Below are positions 1-11,514 of a DNA stretch of 64,000 nt, piece by piece (the stretch's first letter is position 1; each line of letters begins with the position of its first letter). Below the pieces are notes generated by a model. It saw only the letters and a list, made by a program, of their open reading frames with translations, searched no databases and was not told where the DNA came from. Origin of the DNA: Clavulina sp. PMI_390 (taxonomy: Eukaryota > Basidiomycota > Agaricomycetes > Cantharellales > Hydnaceae); the NCBI GenBank assembly GCA_015039315.1, contig WIDE01000029.1, positions 144,778-208,777 of the forward strand, written 5' to 3'. Made by a program: the position numbers and the translations under genes.

Positions 1-322
1 CTAGCTTCCCAAATCAACACACTCAGTCATCCACATGCCCATCACTCACATGGTGTTGCGCGCGGCGAACGATGACGAAATTAACCACTCAACAAACCGA
101 TCACCTTGACATCTGGCGCCAAAACGACTTGCTATTGGATTAGCCATTGGATTGGGCCTGGCGTTCTTCGGCCGGGGGCTATGCTAGTGATCTTAGTGCC
201 ACTGAGTTCTAATGATAGACATAGGAGAAGATATTGAAATCGAACGTGATCGATTGAGAATAAATTGCAAATTCCTATGGCTACACATCATCCAGGCTGG
301 ACCTTCGATCCACCAGGACGGG
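1..322. other. Upstream region of the CipC-like gene, no gene seen
   Basis: No convincing coding segment is visible on either strand. The stretch is the promoter region of the gene starting at 406. Short open frames here lack codon structure or recognisable motifs. Confidence 0.5.
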
Positions 323-329
323 TATATAA
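323..329 (+). promoter_or_regulatory. TATA box of the CipC-like gene
   Basis: TATATAA lies 77 bp before the ATG at 406. The interval between holds CT-rich sequence typical of a fungal 5' leader. A clear TATA box fits the highly inducible expression known for cipC-type genes; that regulation is family knowledge and was not seen here. Confidence 0.6.
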
Positions 330-405
330 GCAGCGAGGTAGTTGGGCTCACTCTTCCTCACCCCTCTTCATCCTCACCTCCACTAAACACATACTCTCAA
401 TCACA

Positions 406-1081
406 ATGGGCTGGTTTGACGACAACTCCCACCAGGCTGAGTCCTACGACACCGTCACGAACAAGCCTCATGAGGCTAAGTGGACTCACGAATTGATCGC
501 CGGTAAGTGGCGGCCCACTCTCGTGTCTACATTATCAACGACCCACTATCAATCCCATGATCGATCCGTCCTATTGAATATAATTTCTAATCGTTCGTTA
601 CCCTTCCGACGACGTTACAGGTGCCGCCGCGTTTGAGGCTGCCAAGAAGTACAATGAGCACGTCGCGCAAAACGGTGCACCTCCATCGCATGCTAAGGCT
701 AAAGAACTCCTGTAAAATTTCACTTAAAGCAATGACAGCTCGATCTCTCACTTACGAATATGCCTTCCTCCTGTATTTCCTAGAGCTGGCTTCGCGGGTG
801 CTTTTGTTGATCGTATGGTAGAGACTAAAGGTCTCGACGTGAGTTCCACTTTGACAAACCTATCGCGAGATATCTTGTACATCTCCTTATATCTCTCATT
901 ATTCCATCCTTCTATTGCAGTTCATTGACAAGCAGAAGGCTAAGCACCAGGCTCAGGAGCATGCCAACGAAGCTCTTGTGGAGAACCACCCTGAGTACGT
1001 AACCTTTCGACCATGTTCAGTGCACATGGTATCATCATCGCTGACTCTGGATTGCCGCGTTTTAGCATGCCCTCGGTATAA
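406..1081 (+). CDS. CipC-like antibiotic/stress-response protein (DUF3759)
   Basis: A small soluble protein of about 110 residues in five exons: 406-502, 621-711, 784-838, 921-994 and a short last exon, about 1066-1081. It begins MGWFDDNSHQAESYDTV and continues with ELIAGAAAFEAAKKYNEHVA, then SHAKAKELLAGFAGAFVDR, ETKGLDFIDKQKAKHQA and EHANEAL. This is the full DUF3759/CipC fold pattern, in order and at the usual length. CipC was first described as a concanamycin-induced protein in Aspergillus and is often abundant during stress or hyphal growth; its biochemical activity is unknown. A TATA box sits 77 bp upstream. The last exon (DMPSV then stop) is the least certain junction. No targeting signal is seen, so it is probably cytosolic. 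Confidence 0.88.
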
Positions 1082-1451
1082 ATCTACCTATGCGAGTCTT
1101 ACGGGATGACCTCCCTCTGGTTCTATGTACTCTGGACTGTCGTGTAACAATGGAAATTGATCATATGTCCAACCTATACTCCCACCACGTTGTTGATAAT
1201 CTCAACACCGTCCATTCCCTTTTAAAGGTATTGAGGCCGAAGGCTCTTGCTTGCCACGGAGGCATCCAAGCAAGCAAGTAGCGACATCTTTGGAAATATT
1301 AATCATTCTGCTGTGCTAGTCTTGATTTATTCTTTACGAGAATTGTTGCAACTGGCTGATTATTACATCGGTCGCCTGTGCTAAATGTCAACTGAATATG
1401 TCATTCAAATCACAGGATTCGCGAAGTCACTTCAAGAAAACCGAAAACTCT
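1082..1451. other. Convergent intergenic spacer, nothing recognised
   Basis: The 3' ends of the CipC-like gene (+) and the ubiquitin-like gene (-) face each other here. No open frame with motif support and no RNA gene was seen. Confidence 0.5.
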
Positions 1452-3181
1452 TCACAAAACCTCCATACCTCCCCATTCAAGAACGCGAAAGAGTGAATCG
1501 TCCTTCATTAATTCTCCGGCTTCCCCAGGCAGACCAACCACCTCCCTCCAGAACAGTACATCAGCTTCAGCCTTCTCCTTTGCATGAACCCACTCGGGGT
1601 TAGTGGCGAGAGCACTCTCGATTCCTTGGAACAGCATGAAGATTCGCTCGACGACATTTGGAGTTGGAAGGATGTCAAGCACGGCAGCCTTTTCGTATTC
1701 CTTCTGCGGGACGAAGCGGAGAGCGATATACTGATGCTTTAGCAGGTCAGGAAGCCAATATCTGATGAATTTTGAATGAGCTCGGATGAACAATGTCTCC
1801 CAACACAGAAGTCGTAATTCATGGCGAAGGCTCACGTGATGAACGAGGTGCGCGCCTCAACATGCAAGTCCAGCGCCTTCAGAGCTTTATCCAGATACGC
1901 GGGCACTTCCGAAATCGACAACAGGACTGAGTTGTTCGCATCGAGCTGGGGCATGGAGGGATTGAAACCCTCAGCCGATGCGATAGAAATATTGCTGATA
2001 TTTGGAGTGGAAGGGCGGGACACAGGAGAGGGAGGAAGAGTAGGATTGGTGCTGGTAGACGCGATAGGCAACCGTCAAACATTATCATTATACAAACCAG
2101 ATAGCTACTCACTGAGCCTCCCAAAATGCATACGACACTTCAGCATTACTATTCAGGTCAACCAGTTCACCATTAGCCTTCACGTCGAAGTCCCATTGGA
2201 CACACTCTCCCTGTCGGCCGTCAGCCATCAGCACACGCTTTGTTGCGACAATAGGGTAAAGCGCAGAGAACGACCACTGATGGCTAAGTGTCAATGTGAC
2301 TTTTGCCGTCAACGTGGTATGACTAGGAGGAAAGAGGTAAATGACGGGTTTTCCACCCCTCAATCTGAACTGTAAATGCACAGTGGACCTGTCGCGGATT
2401 CCGAGAGTGGAAACGGAGCGCGTATCATCACTAAACAACATTCGGCCAGCGAAGACGAAACGGCATTGATCGGGACAGGCTCCAATAGATTTAGCGAAGG
2501 CCTGAGCAACATCGCCAAATGGAGTTGACTGAGTGGTTTTGACAGAACGACATTTGCCAAGCCTGTAAAGACGAGTATTTAGCCTTATGGCCCCTGCCAT
2601 GAGCGCAGCTGAAGAACAACTTACATATCCTTGATTGTAAGATTCACCGTAGCCTCAGATCCCTCTACCTCTGGAGCGTTCGAGGGGGTTGCAACCTCAA
2701 CATGCATAACATCCAGATCGGCGACGACGTTGCTCCATTCATCTTCCGTGATCATAGCATCATTTTGACCAGAGACACTATCATCTTTCGCCGAAAGTTT
2801 GAGCGAGGTACATTCGTCGCGGAATTGCGCAAAGTTGCGCCTGACAAGGGACACTGCAGCCTGTAGCATCGCAAGAGTATCATGTTATGACGGAATAATG
2901 AGTAAAACGTAGATGGCTGGTATTCTCCATCAGGGTCGACTCACTTGATAGGTTTCAGGGCGGGGAACGCGTATTTTCCGCTCTCCACTCTGAAAGGTAA
3001 GGAACTCTGCAACGCGCTTTTGGTGCGCTTGACTTTTCGATGGGGCCATGCGCGGAGTGAGGATGTCGAGGATGCTTTGGGTAGTTCGAGATGATGGTAT
3101 GTTGGAGACTCTGGCGCCTATCTGACAGACAAGTTTAGCGAGCGCTTCCCCGCGCAGACAAAAGGTGATCCCAGAACTCAT
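1452..3181 (-). CDS. Ubiquitin-like-domain protein of unknown function
   Basis: Five exons (3181-2945, 2860-2625, 2562-2113, 2051-1836, 1761-1452) keep phase through every junction and give 482 residues. Roughly residues 160-240 form a ubiquitin-like fold: a long helix segment (FGDVAQAFAKSIGACPDQC), then RFVFAGRMLFSDDTRSVSTL and IRDRSTVHLQFRLRGG, which resembles the ubiquitin K27-G76 half and ends in RLRGG-K. Because RLRGG is followed by more chain, it is probably a domain embedded in a larger protein. After it come a beta-rich segment with VTLTLSHQWSFSALYPIVA, the motif SYAFWEA, and a helical C-terminus with VPQKEYEKAAVLDI. I do not recognise a named function. The 5' exon is the weakest part; an earlier start cannot be excluded. 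Confidence 0.72.
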
Positions 3182-3445
3182 GAAATAACAATCTCATCCT
3201 TGGGTATACCGCCGCGTAGTGAAAAGAACCAATGCAATGTATATTTTCACGGAAATGGACGTATAATGCGTATTGGAATCCGGAAAGCGAAATCCGAGAC
3301 TGAGTAGATTAATCAACTGGATTCAGACCTCGACCCATAGAGTGTGAGAAAATTAGGTGACATGCAGACAGATAGGGAGCAAGAATGGGAGCAAGAGATA
3401 GTGCATCATTTCATCTTAAGATGTCAAGAAATCACCATGGAGCCA

Positions 3446-5852
3446 TCACCTCGTCTTAATGATGCCAGCGGCGACTAGCTTGTTGATCTTATCCCTGACC
3501 ATCGGGTTCTTCATGTGGTCATTAAGGGCACGCGGGTCGCTCTGGGCCTGCTGGAGAATTTGGTTGATGACCGGGTCACTGAGAATGCTGGCCACCTCTG
3601 GGTCACGCATGGCGCGCTCATAGGTCTGCTCTTCCGTCTCGCCTGACCTCTGGTCGTAAAGGGCTTGCTGGATTTTCATCATCTGGCCTTCGATCTCCGC
3701 GGTGTGCTTCTTCTCCTCATCAACGTCGCTTGCCTAATGAGGAAGTCTATAAGTATCTCACGTGGGTGAAGGAATGGAGACAGAATGCACACCTTTTGTG
3801 CGGCCTCCATCGCCTTGGTGTACTCCCGCATGCCAGTGAGAACCAAGCTCCTACGGATGTAAGCCTTGACTGTATGAAGGTATTAGCGCAAAAGAAAACT
3901 CCTCGCGGTTGACAGTTAGACTTACCAAACTTGGGATCTACCTCGATGGCTTTATCAGCATCCTTCAGCGCCTCAGGGAGCGCGGCGAGCTTCTGATAGG
4001 CAGCGGCGCGGTTGTTGTACCCCCTGGCGTCTGATGGGTCACGAGCAATGGCCTCCGTATACTCCTTGACGGAATCGGCGAACTTGCCCGCTTTGAAGAG
4101 CTTGTTACCCTCCTCACGAGAAGCCGCAGAGAGTTCCGGATTGAAATAGGCCTTAACATCGCGTTCCTTCTTCTCCTTCTCAGCCTAAATAGAAATTTTT
4201 GTTAGAAAAGCACTGCGAGTTGAGAGAAACAAAGAATGTTTCGTACATCTCGGAGCTTGTTGAGAATGTCTGGAGTCCTGTGCTCTGTCAAGCTCTTGTT
4301 AAAGAACTTAATGGCATTGTCAAGATCATCGAGCTTAGCATAAGCGCTGCCGATTCGCCCCAAGGCTTTTGCGATCAGCTTATAGTCCGCACGAATCTAT
4401 CCCAAAGAAAAATGAGATTATGGATTATTCACCAAGAATGAAGAAACGTACCCCTCGCCCTTCATCGATGGCCTTCTCGCAAGTCTGAATGGTCTTCGCG
4501 TAGTCGCCGCTCTCAAAGTATACAGCTAAGACATGCGCGTTCAGGGTTATATAGCCAAAGCCAAGTCAAGTTTAGGTCGCATACCCGCAAGGTTAGTCAG
4601 GAACGTCATATCCTTTGGCCAGAGATCCCATGCTTTTGTGAAATGCGCCTCAGCCTGCACGAAGTCACGCTTCTTGTAGGCTGCATTTCCGAGTTCCTTT
4701 TCCTTCAAGGCATCCTGCTTCGCTTGTGCTTCTTCGTCCAGCTCTTCAGGTTCCTCAGGCTCTGCCATCTTAACATCGGGTGCAGGACTAGCAGCGGGGG
4801 CGGGGGAGGGAGGAGTGGCTTTGGACGAAGACGCGGTGGGTGGAGGCCGTGAACCAGGCGAGGATGGAGAGCCAGGGCCACCAAATGAAACATCTGGGCT
4901 GTCGCCTGCAAAGCCCGACATGTCAACACCCATAAGAACGCCCAAGACGGTAATCATCCGAGGATCATCAAGGATACTAAAATCAAAAAGAGTGGCCATG
5001 AGACTGGTGTGTATTCGAGGCACAACGAGACACATACTTCTGCGACATTGCCGGGTTTGATTGTGCAAATTTGAGCTAAAATCCATGGAGGGCTTCAGCA
5101 AGAGTTGGCTCGAAGGTGAACGATGGGGTGCTTACCTTCCCAACGAAAGATTGATCGGCAAGCCAAGGTGCGGTCTTAGGGTTCGCGGCAAGTTTGGAGA
5201 AGAGTTGGGGGTCGCTAAAGAGATTTGACATAGGATTCACACCAGGCGGAGGACGCATCTCAGCATCTGCAAGGGAAAACGAGAGTCAGCGGCGAGCATT
5301 CGGCTTCGAGGGTAAATTTGCTCACTCTTTGCATCCTGGACCTCCTTGAGTCCTTTCTTGAGAGCCGCACTGGGATTGTCTCCCTCAAGCTTGATGCCCT
5401 CTTCATACGCGGCGATGGCTTCATCGTAGCGTCTGGAACCATGCAAGGCAGCACCCTTCCGTGCAAATCCTTTCGACCAGGTTGGGTTCAGCTTGACGGT
5501 CTAAATGAATAGGATGTGCACAGGCGTTCACGGCGCCAACGTTGAGTCAACTTCGCACCACACAGGTTCACAACAGTAAGGAAAGAGCACGATACACACC
5601 TCCTCGGCATCAGCAAGGGCGTCGGGCCAGAGCTTCTTTCCAGCCTTGGCAGCACTCCGATTCGAGTAGAGAACGTGGTTTTTGGGATCAAGAGCGATCG
5701 CCTGTGAATAAAGCTCGATCGCCTCGTCGTATTGCTTCGCGGCGAACGCCTTGTTGGCCTGGTCTTTTAGAGCTACGGCCTGAGCATAGTTTGGATGATC
5801 GTTTAGCACGAATACAATAACGGATTTCCTGAAAGGTGCTCACGTCGGCCAT
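3446..5852 (-). CDS. STI1: Hsp70/Hsp90 organising co-chaperone Sti1 (HOP)
   Basis: Eleven exons, all phase-consistent, give 590 residues, essentially the length of yeast Sti1. The first exon codes only MAD (5844-5852). TPR1 (about residues 4-105) contains ALKDQANKAFAAKQYDEAIE and NRSAAKAGK. A DP1 segment follows with SNLFSDPQLFSKLAANPKTA and DDPRMITVLGVLMG, then a Pro/Ser/Ala-rich linker. TPR2A has AKQDALKEKELGNAAYKKRD, TPR2B has SREEGNKLFKAGKFADSVKE, and the C-terminal DP2 domain reads AMRDPEVASILSDPVINQIL and ends AAGIIKTR. The protein bridges Hsp70 and Hsp90 through the EEVD tails bound by the TPR clamps and works in the cytosol. A perfect three-unit heat-shock element lies 43 bp upstream of the ATG, so Hsf1 control is likely. 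Intact and confidently identified. Confidence 0.97.
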
Positions 5853-5894
5853 TGTTCAAGTTGGTGGTTGGATTGGGAGTGTCACAGCCCAAGT

Positions 5895-5909
5895 CTTCGA
5901 GAAGGTTCC
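5895..5909 (-). promoter_or_regulatory. Heat-shock element upstream of STI1
   Basis: Three contiguous 5-bp units nTTCn-nGAAn-nTTCn (cTTCg aGAAg gTTCc) form a perfect inverted-repeat Hsf1 site 43-57 bp before the STI1 start codon. Sti1 is a classic Hsf1 target in fungi; the site is seen directly and the regulation is inferred. Confidence 0.75.
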
Positions 5910-6181
5910 GAACCTGTCCCTGTCACACCGCGCTTCGCGCCTCTCTAACACGACTCTTGGGGCGAATCTTAACACATGATGTGATTATTTTGGGGGAAAG
6001 TTCGGGGTCTAAAGTGTGTACTAGTACAGCTGGTGGATGGTACGGCCATTCCACTTTATAATGGGATAAAGATGAACAAAATTGAAGGGGTAAATGAGTG
6101 CGTTTTTGTTGGGGGTTTCTCGTTAAGAGTCAGAAAGGAAGAGCAATAATTTACGGAAAAGAGAACTGAATATAAGATGGA

Positions 6182-8312
6182 TCAAGCAGTCTCCATAGCC
6201 TTCTCTTCATTAGTAGGAGTCACCTTCCCATCCTCTCGCTTCTGCAAGCCCCAATTCTCATCCATAGTGGTATGCAAAGTTATTTGCTTCATCAACATCG
6301 AGGACAAGAGCCCAAAGCCAGCAATGCCGACTACCCAGAGCCAGATGTTATGGATGCTGCCAGCAAAGGCCTGACGAACGAGAGAACGTGTCGGTTCAGG
6401 AAGCGAGTTGATGATGGGGATGATAGCGTAGGAAATGTCTGTGGCAGTAGGGAACTGTGCTATGAAGTCCGCGGGGAGACGGGATTTGAGACCGTTCTGG
6501 AGGACAGTGGTGCCAATGGTAACGCCAAATGTTCTAGCAAAATCAAAAGAGATATCGTTAGAACGGACTCACATGCAACTTGACCAAAGCCGAACACAAC
6601 AAAGGTACTCACTGTCCAAATGAACGGATGTAGGACATCAGCGCAAGCGCATGGGCATTGTCCTCTACGGCAAGGGGTGCCAAGACGGCAAAATTGGGGG
6701 CAACATAGAGGATACCAAGCCCAACTGCTCCAACAATCTGGAGGCCCGACGCCATTGCAGTGGTAGATTCAGCGGTCAGCAGGCTAAGGGTTCCGTAGCC
6801 GACCATCATGACCATAAATCCAAGGTAGTTTTGGATAAGATAGTGTCCAGTGCGCTCCACGGATTGACCAGTGATAATAGCAACAGGAGCTACAGGACAA
6901 AGACATTAGTATCATATCAATGGCCATTCACAGATATCGACGCACCGACAATCAGAGCGGTAGGGAAAAGCAAAATACCCGACCGAATAGCAGAGGCACC
7001 CTTCGATCCTTGGAAGTACCTGCAGAACATAAAGGAAGCAAGCAAACAATCCATGGAGGGCGGAAGGCAGCTGACGCACGAAGAGAGAAAACAAAAAACA
7101 AAACGAACACCCAAGCCAAAAAAGAAAGAAAAGAAATACAAACAAAAACAACTAGCCGGCTAGGCAGAAGAAAAAAAGAACCACCAAAAACACCTAACCA
7201 GCCAAAAGTGGAACAACCCCAAAAAAAACCCCCAGGGGCAAAAGAAAACGAGCAAAGGGGAAACCAAAAGCCAAAAAAGCCAACAACACCAACCCAACAA
7301 AGAAAAAAAGGAAAAAGAAAAGGGGGGAAGGCCAAGAAGAACGAAAAACCACCCAAAGCAAAGCAAAGAAAAACGCAGCCAGGCCACCCAAGAACAACAA
7401 GGTCCCAAACCAAGCCAACCCTGCCAAGTTTTCACCAGGGACTCCCCCCGGGAGCCTCAAGCCCAAAAAAGCCAAAAACAAGAAGGCCGCCAACACCAAA
7501 AAGGGAAAGGTCAAGGCCGAGCATCGAGAATGTGTCAGCCACAACGCGAACCAAGCAAAATGCGATGAACATACAGAAAAGCCACCGCCATTGGCCAGCG
7601 GAAGCAAGCGCGCCACCGATGGGAGGCCCAAGAACTGAGGCAAGCGCCCATACCTAGGGTTCCAAACCGCATAGTTAGGTCTAAGTGCAAATAATAATAG
7701 ACGATAGGACTTACAGCTCCAATGATACCAGCAAAGTTCCCTCGCTCGCGGAGAGGGACAAGATCGGCAACGATAATCTCGCTCATGGAGATGATGCTAC
7801 CACCACCAGCACCTTGGATAGCTAAGACCAAGACATGGGTCAGTGGTCAGCAACAATATCATAATAACTACAGCATACCCCGCCCAACAATCATAATATG
7901 CATCGTCTTAGCGGAACCGGAGACGGCTGTACCAATCGCGAAAAACGCAATGGCCACCATCATAACCGCTCGGCGACCAAAGATGTTACTGAGCCCACCA
8001 GAAGCAGGCATGAGGGCAGAGGAGGCAAGGGAATAAGCAGCGCCAACCCAGATGAAACCAGGACCCTTAAGCTCCTCAACGATGGTGGGTAGCGCAGTGC
8101 CCACACTAGCCAGCTCCAGTGCGCTCAAGAAGACAGCGACCGAAGTTCCCACTATGAAGTCCACCTTCAGAAATCTCATCAATCACGAACGATGAAAGAT
8201 ACCCACAGAAGACGAGCCAAAATTCAAGAGGCTTTTTCGAACTCTGGTAAGGCTCATCGGCAGCAGGTGAAACGGCCACCATGGTTGCGGCGTCCTGGTT
8301 CTCTTCGGACAT
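6182..8312 (-). CDS. MFS drug:H+ antiporter (DHA2-type, 14 TM), central part anomalous
   Basis: Start exon 8312-8207 (MSEENQDAATM) joins 8151-7879, giving LVFLGTSVAVFLSALELASV and the motif-A-like loop SNIFGRRAVMM. Exon 7821-7715 gives AIQGAGGGSIISMSEIIVAD and LVPLRERGNFAGIIGA. Exon 4 opens at 7653 with VWALASVLGPPIGGALASAG and QWRWLF, the antiporter motif C region. The 3' exons up to 6946, 6889-6613 and 6533-6182 encode GASAIRSGILLFPTALIV, PVAIITGQSVERTGHYLIQN and the last TM pair, ending META. These are hallmarks of plasma-membrane multidrug exporters. Between about 7590 and 7040 the coding strand is nearly free of A. There a TM-rich MFS-like reading persists (RLPGGVPGENLAGLAWFGTL, then LLFLGGLAAFFFALLWVVF) but in a shifted frame, and the expected AG acceptors are missing. 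The gene is therefore either damaged, wrongly base-called, or spliced in a way I cannot resolve. Family call certain; central structure uncertain. Confidence 0.85.
7081..7500. other. T-depleted (coding-strand A-depleted) tract inside the antiporter gene
   Basis: Only 13 of 420 bases are T on the + strand, and 7210-7402 (193 bases) contains none, while A, C and G are all frequent. The boundaries are abrupt: both flanks have normal composition. It is not a simple repeat. Translated on the - strand it still reads as MFS transmembrane helices with polar codons replaced. See findings. Confidence 0.9.
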
Positions 8313-9193
8313 GCTGGTACGATAAGGAAGAGCGAAGAGAAAGATCTGAGGGAATGAGATGGCAGATCCAAGATCCAAAGCTCGGTGGGGAAGAACCGAA
8401 AGGGGGATGGGGACATTTGAGGGGGGTATTCCCAGCGTATATTTGTAGTTTTTGCCACCCCGACTCAGGAACGGGGATAAATGTGAGGCCATAACTCGTC
8501 CGGTCTTAACATTTAGGCCAACTATGGAGTGAACCCAGGTGTCCCCCGGTCACCACAGAGTATTCGCGGCCCTCAACCATTGATGACTGTTGGAAAGATA
8601 GTATGAGTCACTTCCACTCATCATGGTGACTTTGTCGAGTTGGAGCACTTCATGCTAACAATAATTTACCGAAGAAAGTCGAGGAGTGGGTTCCCCTTAG
8701 GTCTTAATATACGTTAATGTGCCAATCACCAAGTTCCTTTGCATGTAGGAGCTGCGTATTCGTCGCGGTAAGACGATGGCGTATTTGTGCATGTTTGGAT
8801 CAAGGCCAAGCCCGATCGAACGTCGGCCAACGAGCTTTCGGTTGCTATTACTCAAAATTTCTTAGCGCTCAGGACACGTAGTCGTGCGTCAGAAAAGTGA
8901 ATAGACACGGCACGGAGTTTCCGTTCTCAGGAAGCCCTTGAGAGAGCTATGACTCGAAAGTCTTGAAGGCCTCGAGGTAAATCAAGAAATTACTATACGT
9001 ATTCAACGTACGAACATACAAAAATTGGCTAGCATGAGCAAGAGAAGATAGTTCTAGTCATATATATAGATGTTATCAAGAAGTTGAAGGCCAACAGTCC
9101 TCGGGCTCCAAGGCATTGGGCTTAGTCACGCATCAAAAGCCTTTTAGCTTTTTCGGCGATTACCCCAGCCGTTCCCTCCCTCGGGAGCCTAGT
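8313..9193. other. Intergenic region upstream of the antiporter
   Basis: About 880 bp between the start of the antiporter and the 3' end of the Cys/His-rich gene. I see no open frame with motif support and no RNA gene. It presumably holds the antiporter promoter and the downstream gene's 3' UTR. Confidence 0.5.
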
Positions 9194-11514
9194 TTACCCT
9201 CCTTGAACGCCATTAGAATGTTGTGAGTCCCAAGAGTACGGCAGGTTTACCTCCGCCTGAATCTTTGCGAAGTGTTCGGCCAGGCCTGGCGGTAGTTGGG
9301 TGACAGGGAATGGTTGGTCATCCTGAGCATTGAAGCTGAAAGCCGCTTCAGGAAGCTGCGAGGGCGACTGAGAAATTGAATGCCCGGCGGTGTCCAGGAG
9401 CCAACTCAAGTCCAGGGGCGAATCAGCAGCACTACCTGCTTGCATATCCAATGACAAAGTACTGGCCTCAATGGGCTTCAGAAACTCTTGAGCTGACTCA
9501 TTGGGGACACCATTATTGGTGGGATCGCCGCTTGGGCGCCCATAAGGATGGTGACGCTGCGTGGAGTTGGTTCGTGCCGTACGCGCAGGTCTTCCATGGG
9601 AGCCCGAGATAGCTGGTGAAGTCGACGTCACACCTGAGGTGCCTGCAGAGGCAGGAGAGGCAGAGAAGAAGTCAAAGTCAAAAGTAGCGAGCGCTTGATT
9701 CCAGGACTCGAGGTCGGGGGACCACGTAGCGTTGGCTGGTGGGAGGGAGCCCAATGAAGCTGCGGAGAACTCAAGACCTTGAAAACCGAGTACGTCTGAG
9801 GCAGTGGAAGAGGTCGGTTCCAGGGGTGCTTGCACTGGGAAAAACGAGGGGTCGAGAATATCTTGCATTGATAGGAAATCTGTAGCCTGGATCGCGTCTG
9901 GTACTGCCGAATTGTCGGACGAGGGTGGAGCCTGTTGAGCGAACGATGACGTTGAGGCGGTAAATGCAGATGAGAAATCCGCCAAAGCAGGGTTTTGCAG
10001 GTCGATCCCCGCATGAAGTTCCGAAGGACTGGTCATGTCGGACGTCGCAACAAATGAGGTGGAGGGCAACAAAGAGGATGAAGTCCCCCCGTTCTCTTGA
10101 GGCAGTGGTGAGGAGGAATCGACGGCACCAGAGGCAGAAGGAGAGGAGGAGGGGGCCGACTCTCCACCGGCCTCAGTCTCCATGTGAACTCGAGACCGAG
10201 TAGTGTACTGTACACCTGAGCCGTCTCCGGCAGGCTTACGTTGAGGCTTCGGCGGCCAATTGAATACGACTTCAGGCTGAGCAACATAGGTGTCGACAAA
10301 CTGCTCGAAGTTCTCCCCCTCTTTCTTTGGATCTGGCACGCATAGATGATGTTCCTTACCCAAGTGGGCTAACATAGCTGGGAGCGCCTTTGACCTGTAA
10401 AATGAGAGATGTCTTAGGACAAATTCCAAGGTTAGTCCTCACGAAAGCGATCGATACCACTCACGCGTAAACTTTGTCTGGTGGGCACGCCACACATGTG
10501 TAGCAGTGGATGATATGCACGGATGTAATGTGCCGACTCAGCTTGTCGGGCGTGTCGAGTATGGCCGAATCGCCTGTCATGTCAGGGTTTACTAGACAGA
10601 CGGGGCATGTCGTGTGGAAGCCCGGCGCGCTGACGATAACATCACTGGAAAATCCCAAAGTAAGGCGGAAAGCTCGTTGATAGAGGCAACTAGTGTGCTC
10701 ACTGCTTCGCTTGGAGGTGGCCATAGAAAGTCAACACGGTCTGTAGCGATACTGGACAGAGATGACATTTGAATGAAATTCCATCAGCAACAGCTTGCTT
10801 CGTCGCCTTCTTGATACCCTGGTCTATCCCTAGCCAATATTCGCGGAAGCCCTTGGATTTCATGTGAGTAGAGAGTTTCGTCTGTTGCTCGAAAAGCTTT
10901 CCCCCTTCTGGCGAGCAGTTTTCGCATTGACATGTGAAGGGCACAGAGGGCCGCGGTCTCTCGAGTCCCGTCGATTGTGATTGCGAGTGAGTAGTGGCGG
11001 GTGGTTGTCCAATTGAGTCGGTGTTGATAGAATTGACAGTGGTCGCGCCTACGGTGAGTGGTCCAGCTGAGAGCGGAGGCAGGGTCGATGGACCGGCGAG
11101 AGGTAGCCCCAGCGCCCCCTGAACTGGGACAAGCGCAGGAGTAGACACGGGTGGAAGTGACACTCCTGGTACAGTGGATTGAAGAGCTTGAAACACGACA
11201 TAGGGGACCAGCGCGTCTTCAAAAGATTGAACTCTCGAAGGAAGGAGCGGGATGATGATGCGGTAAAGTATTTCCCAGAATTCGTTGCTCAGGACCCTTG
11301 GGTCAACCCCTCTAGCGGAGAGGTACGGTCCCACCTGATTCTTGATGACGGAGTCGATGATCGCTTTACGTGCTTTGGCTTCTATCTCAGCTAGCGTCGC
11401 GGGCGGAATAGGTTCCACCATGTTGGTAAGTAGCTCGAATGGAACGTGGCGTGTGGACGCATTCAGATCGCTGGAGCTGTTTGCTGTCATGTTGGAATAG
11501 CATGAGAGATCCAT
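9194..11514 (-). CDS. Unrecognised Cys/His-rich (zinc-finger-like) protein, possible regulator
   Basis: Three exons (11514-10703, 10644-10465, 10394-9194) join in phase to give 730 residues. The N-terminal 100 residues look helical (TLAEIEAKARKAIIDSVIKN and a following Trp/Ile-rich segment). About residues 190-370 hold several Cys/His pairs: FTCQCENC, then FKCHLCPVSLQTVLTFYGHL, TTCPVCLVNPDM with DKLSRHITSVHIIHC, and YTCVACPPD followed by LAHLGKEHHLC. They resemble degenerate C2H2 fingers but the spacing is irregular. The C-terminal 350 residues are Ser/Pro/Gln-rich with acidic-aromatic patches such as ATFDFDFFSA, as in activation domains. A role in transcription is an inference from composition only; I do not recognise the family. 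Confidence 0.7.

Noticed and set aside
7081..7400. A-rich stretch as a retroelement poly(A) tail or SINE
   Set aside because: C and G are abundant, there is no target-site duplication or element body, and the other strand still translates as an MFS protein.
6920..7657. A 245-codon Lys/Pro-rich open frame on + through the T-depleted tract
   Set aside because: Absence of T removes stop codons, so long frames arise by composition alone; the opposite strand carries the antiporter reading, so this is not a separate basic protein.
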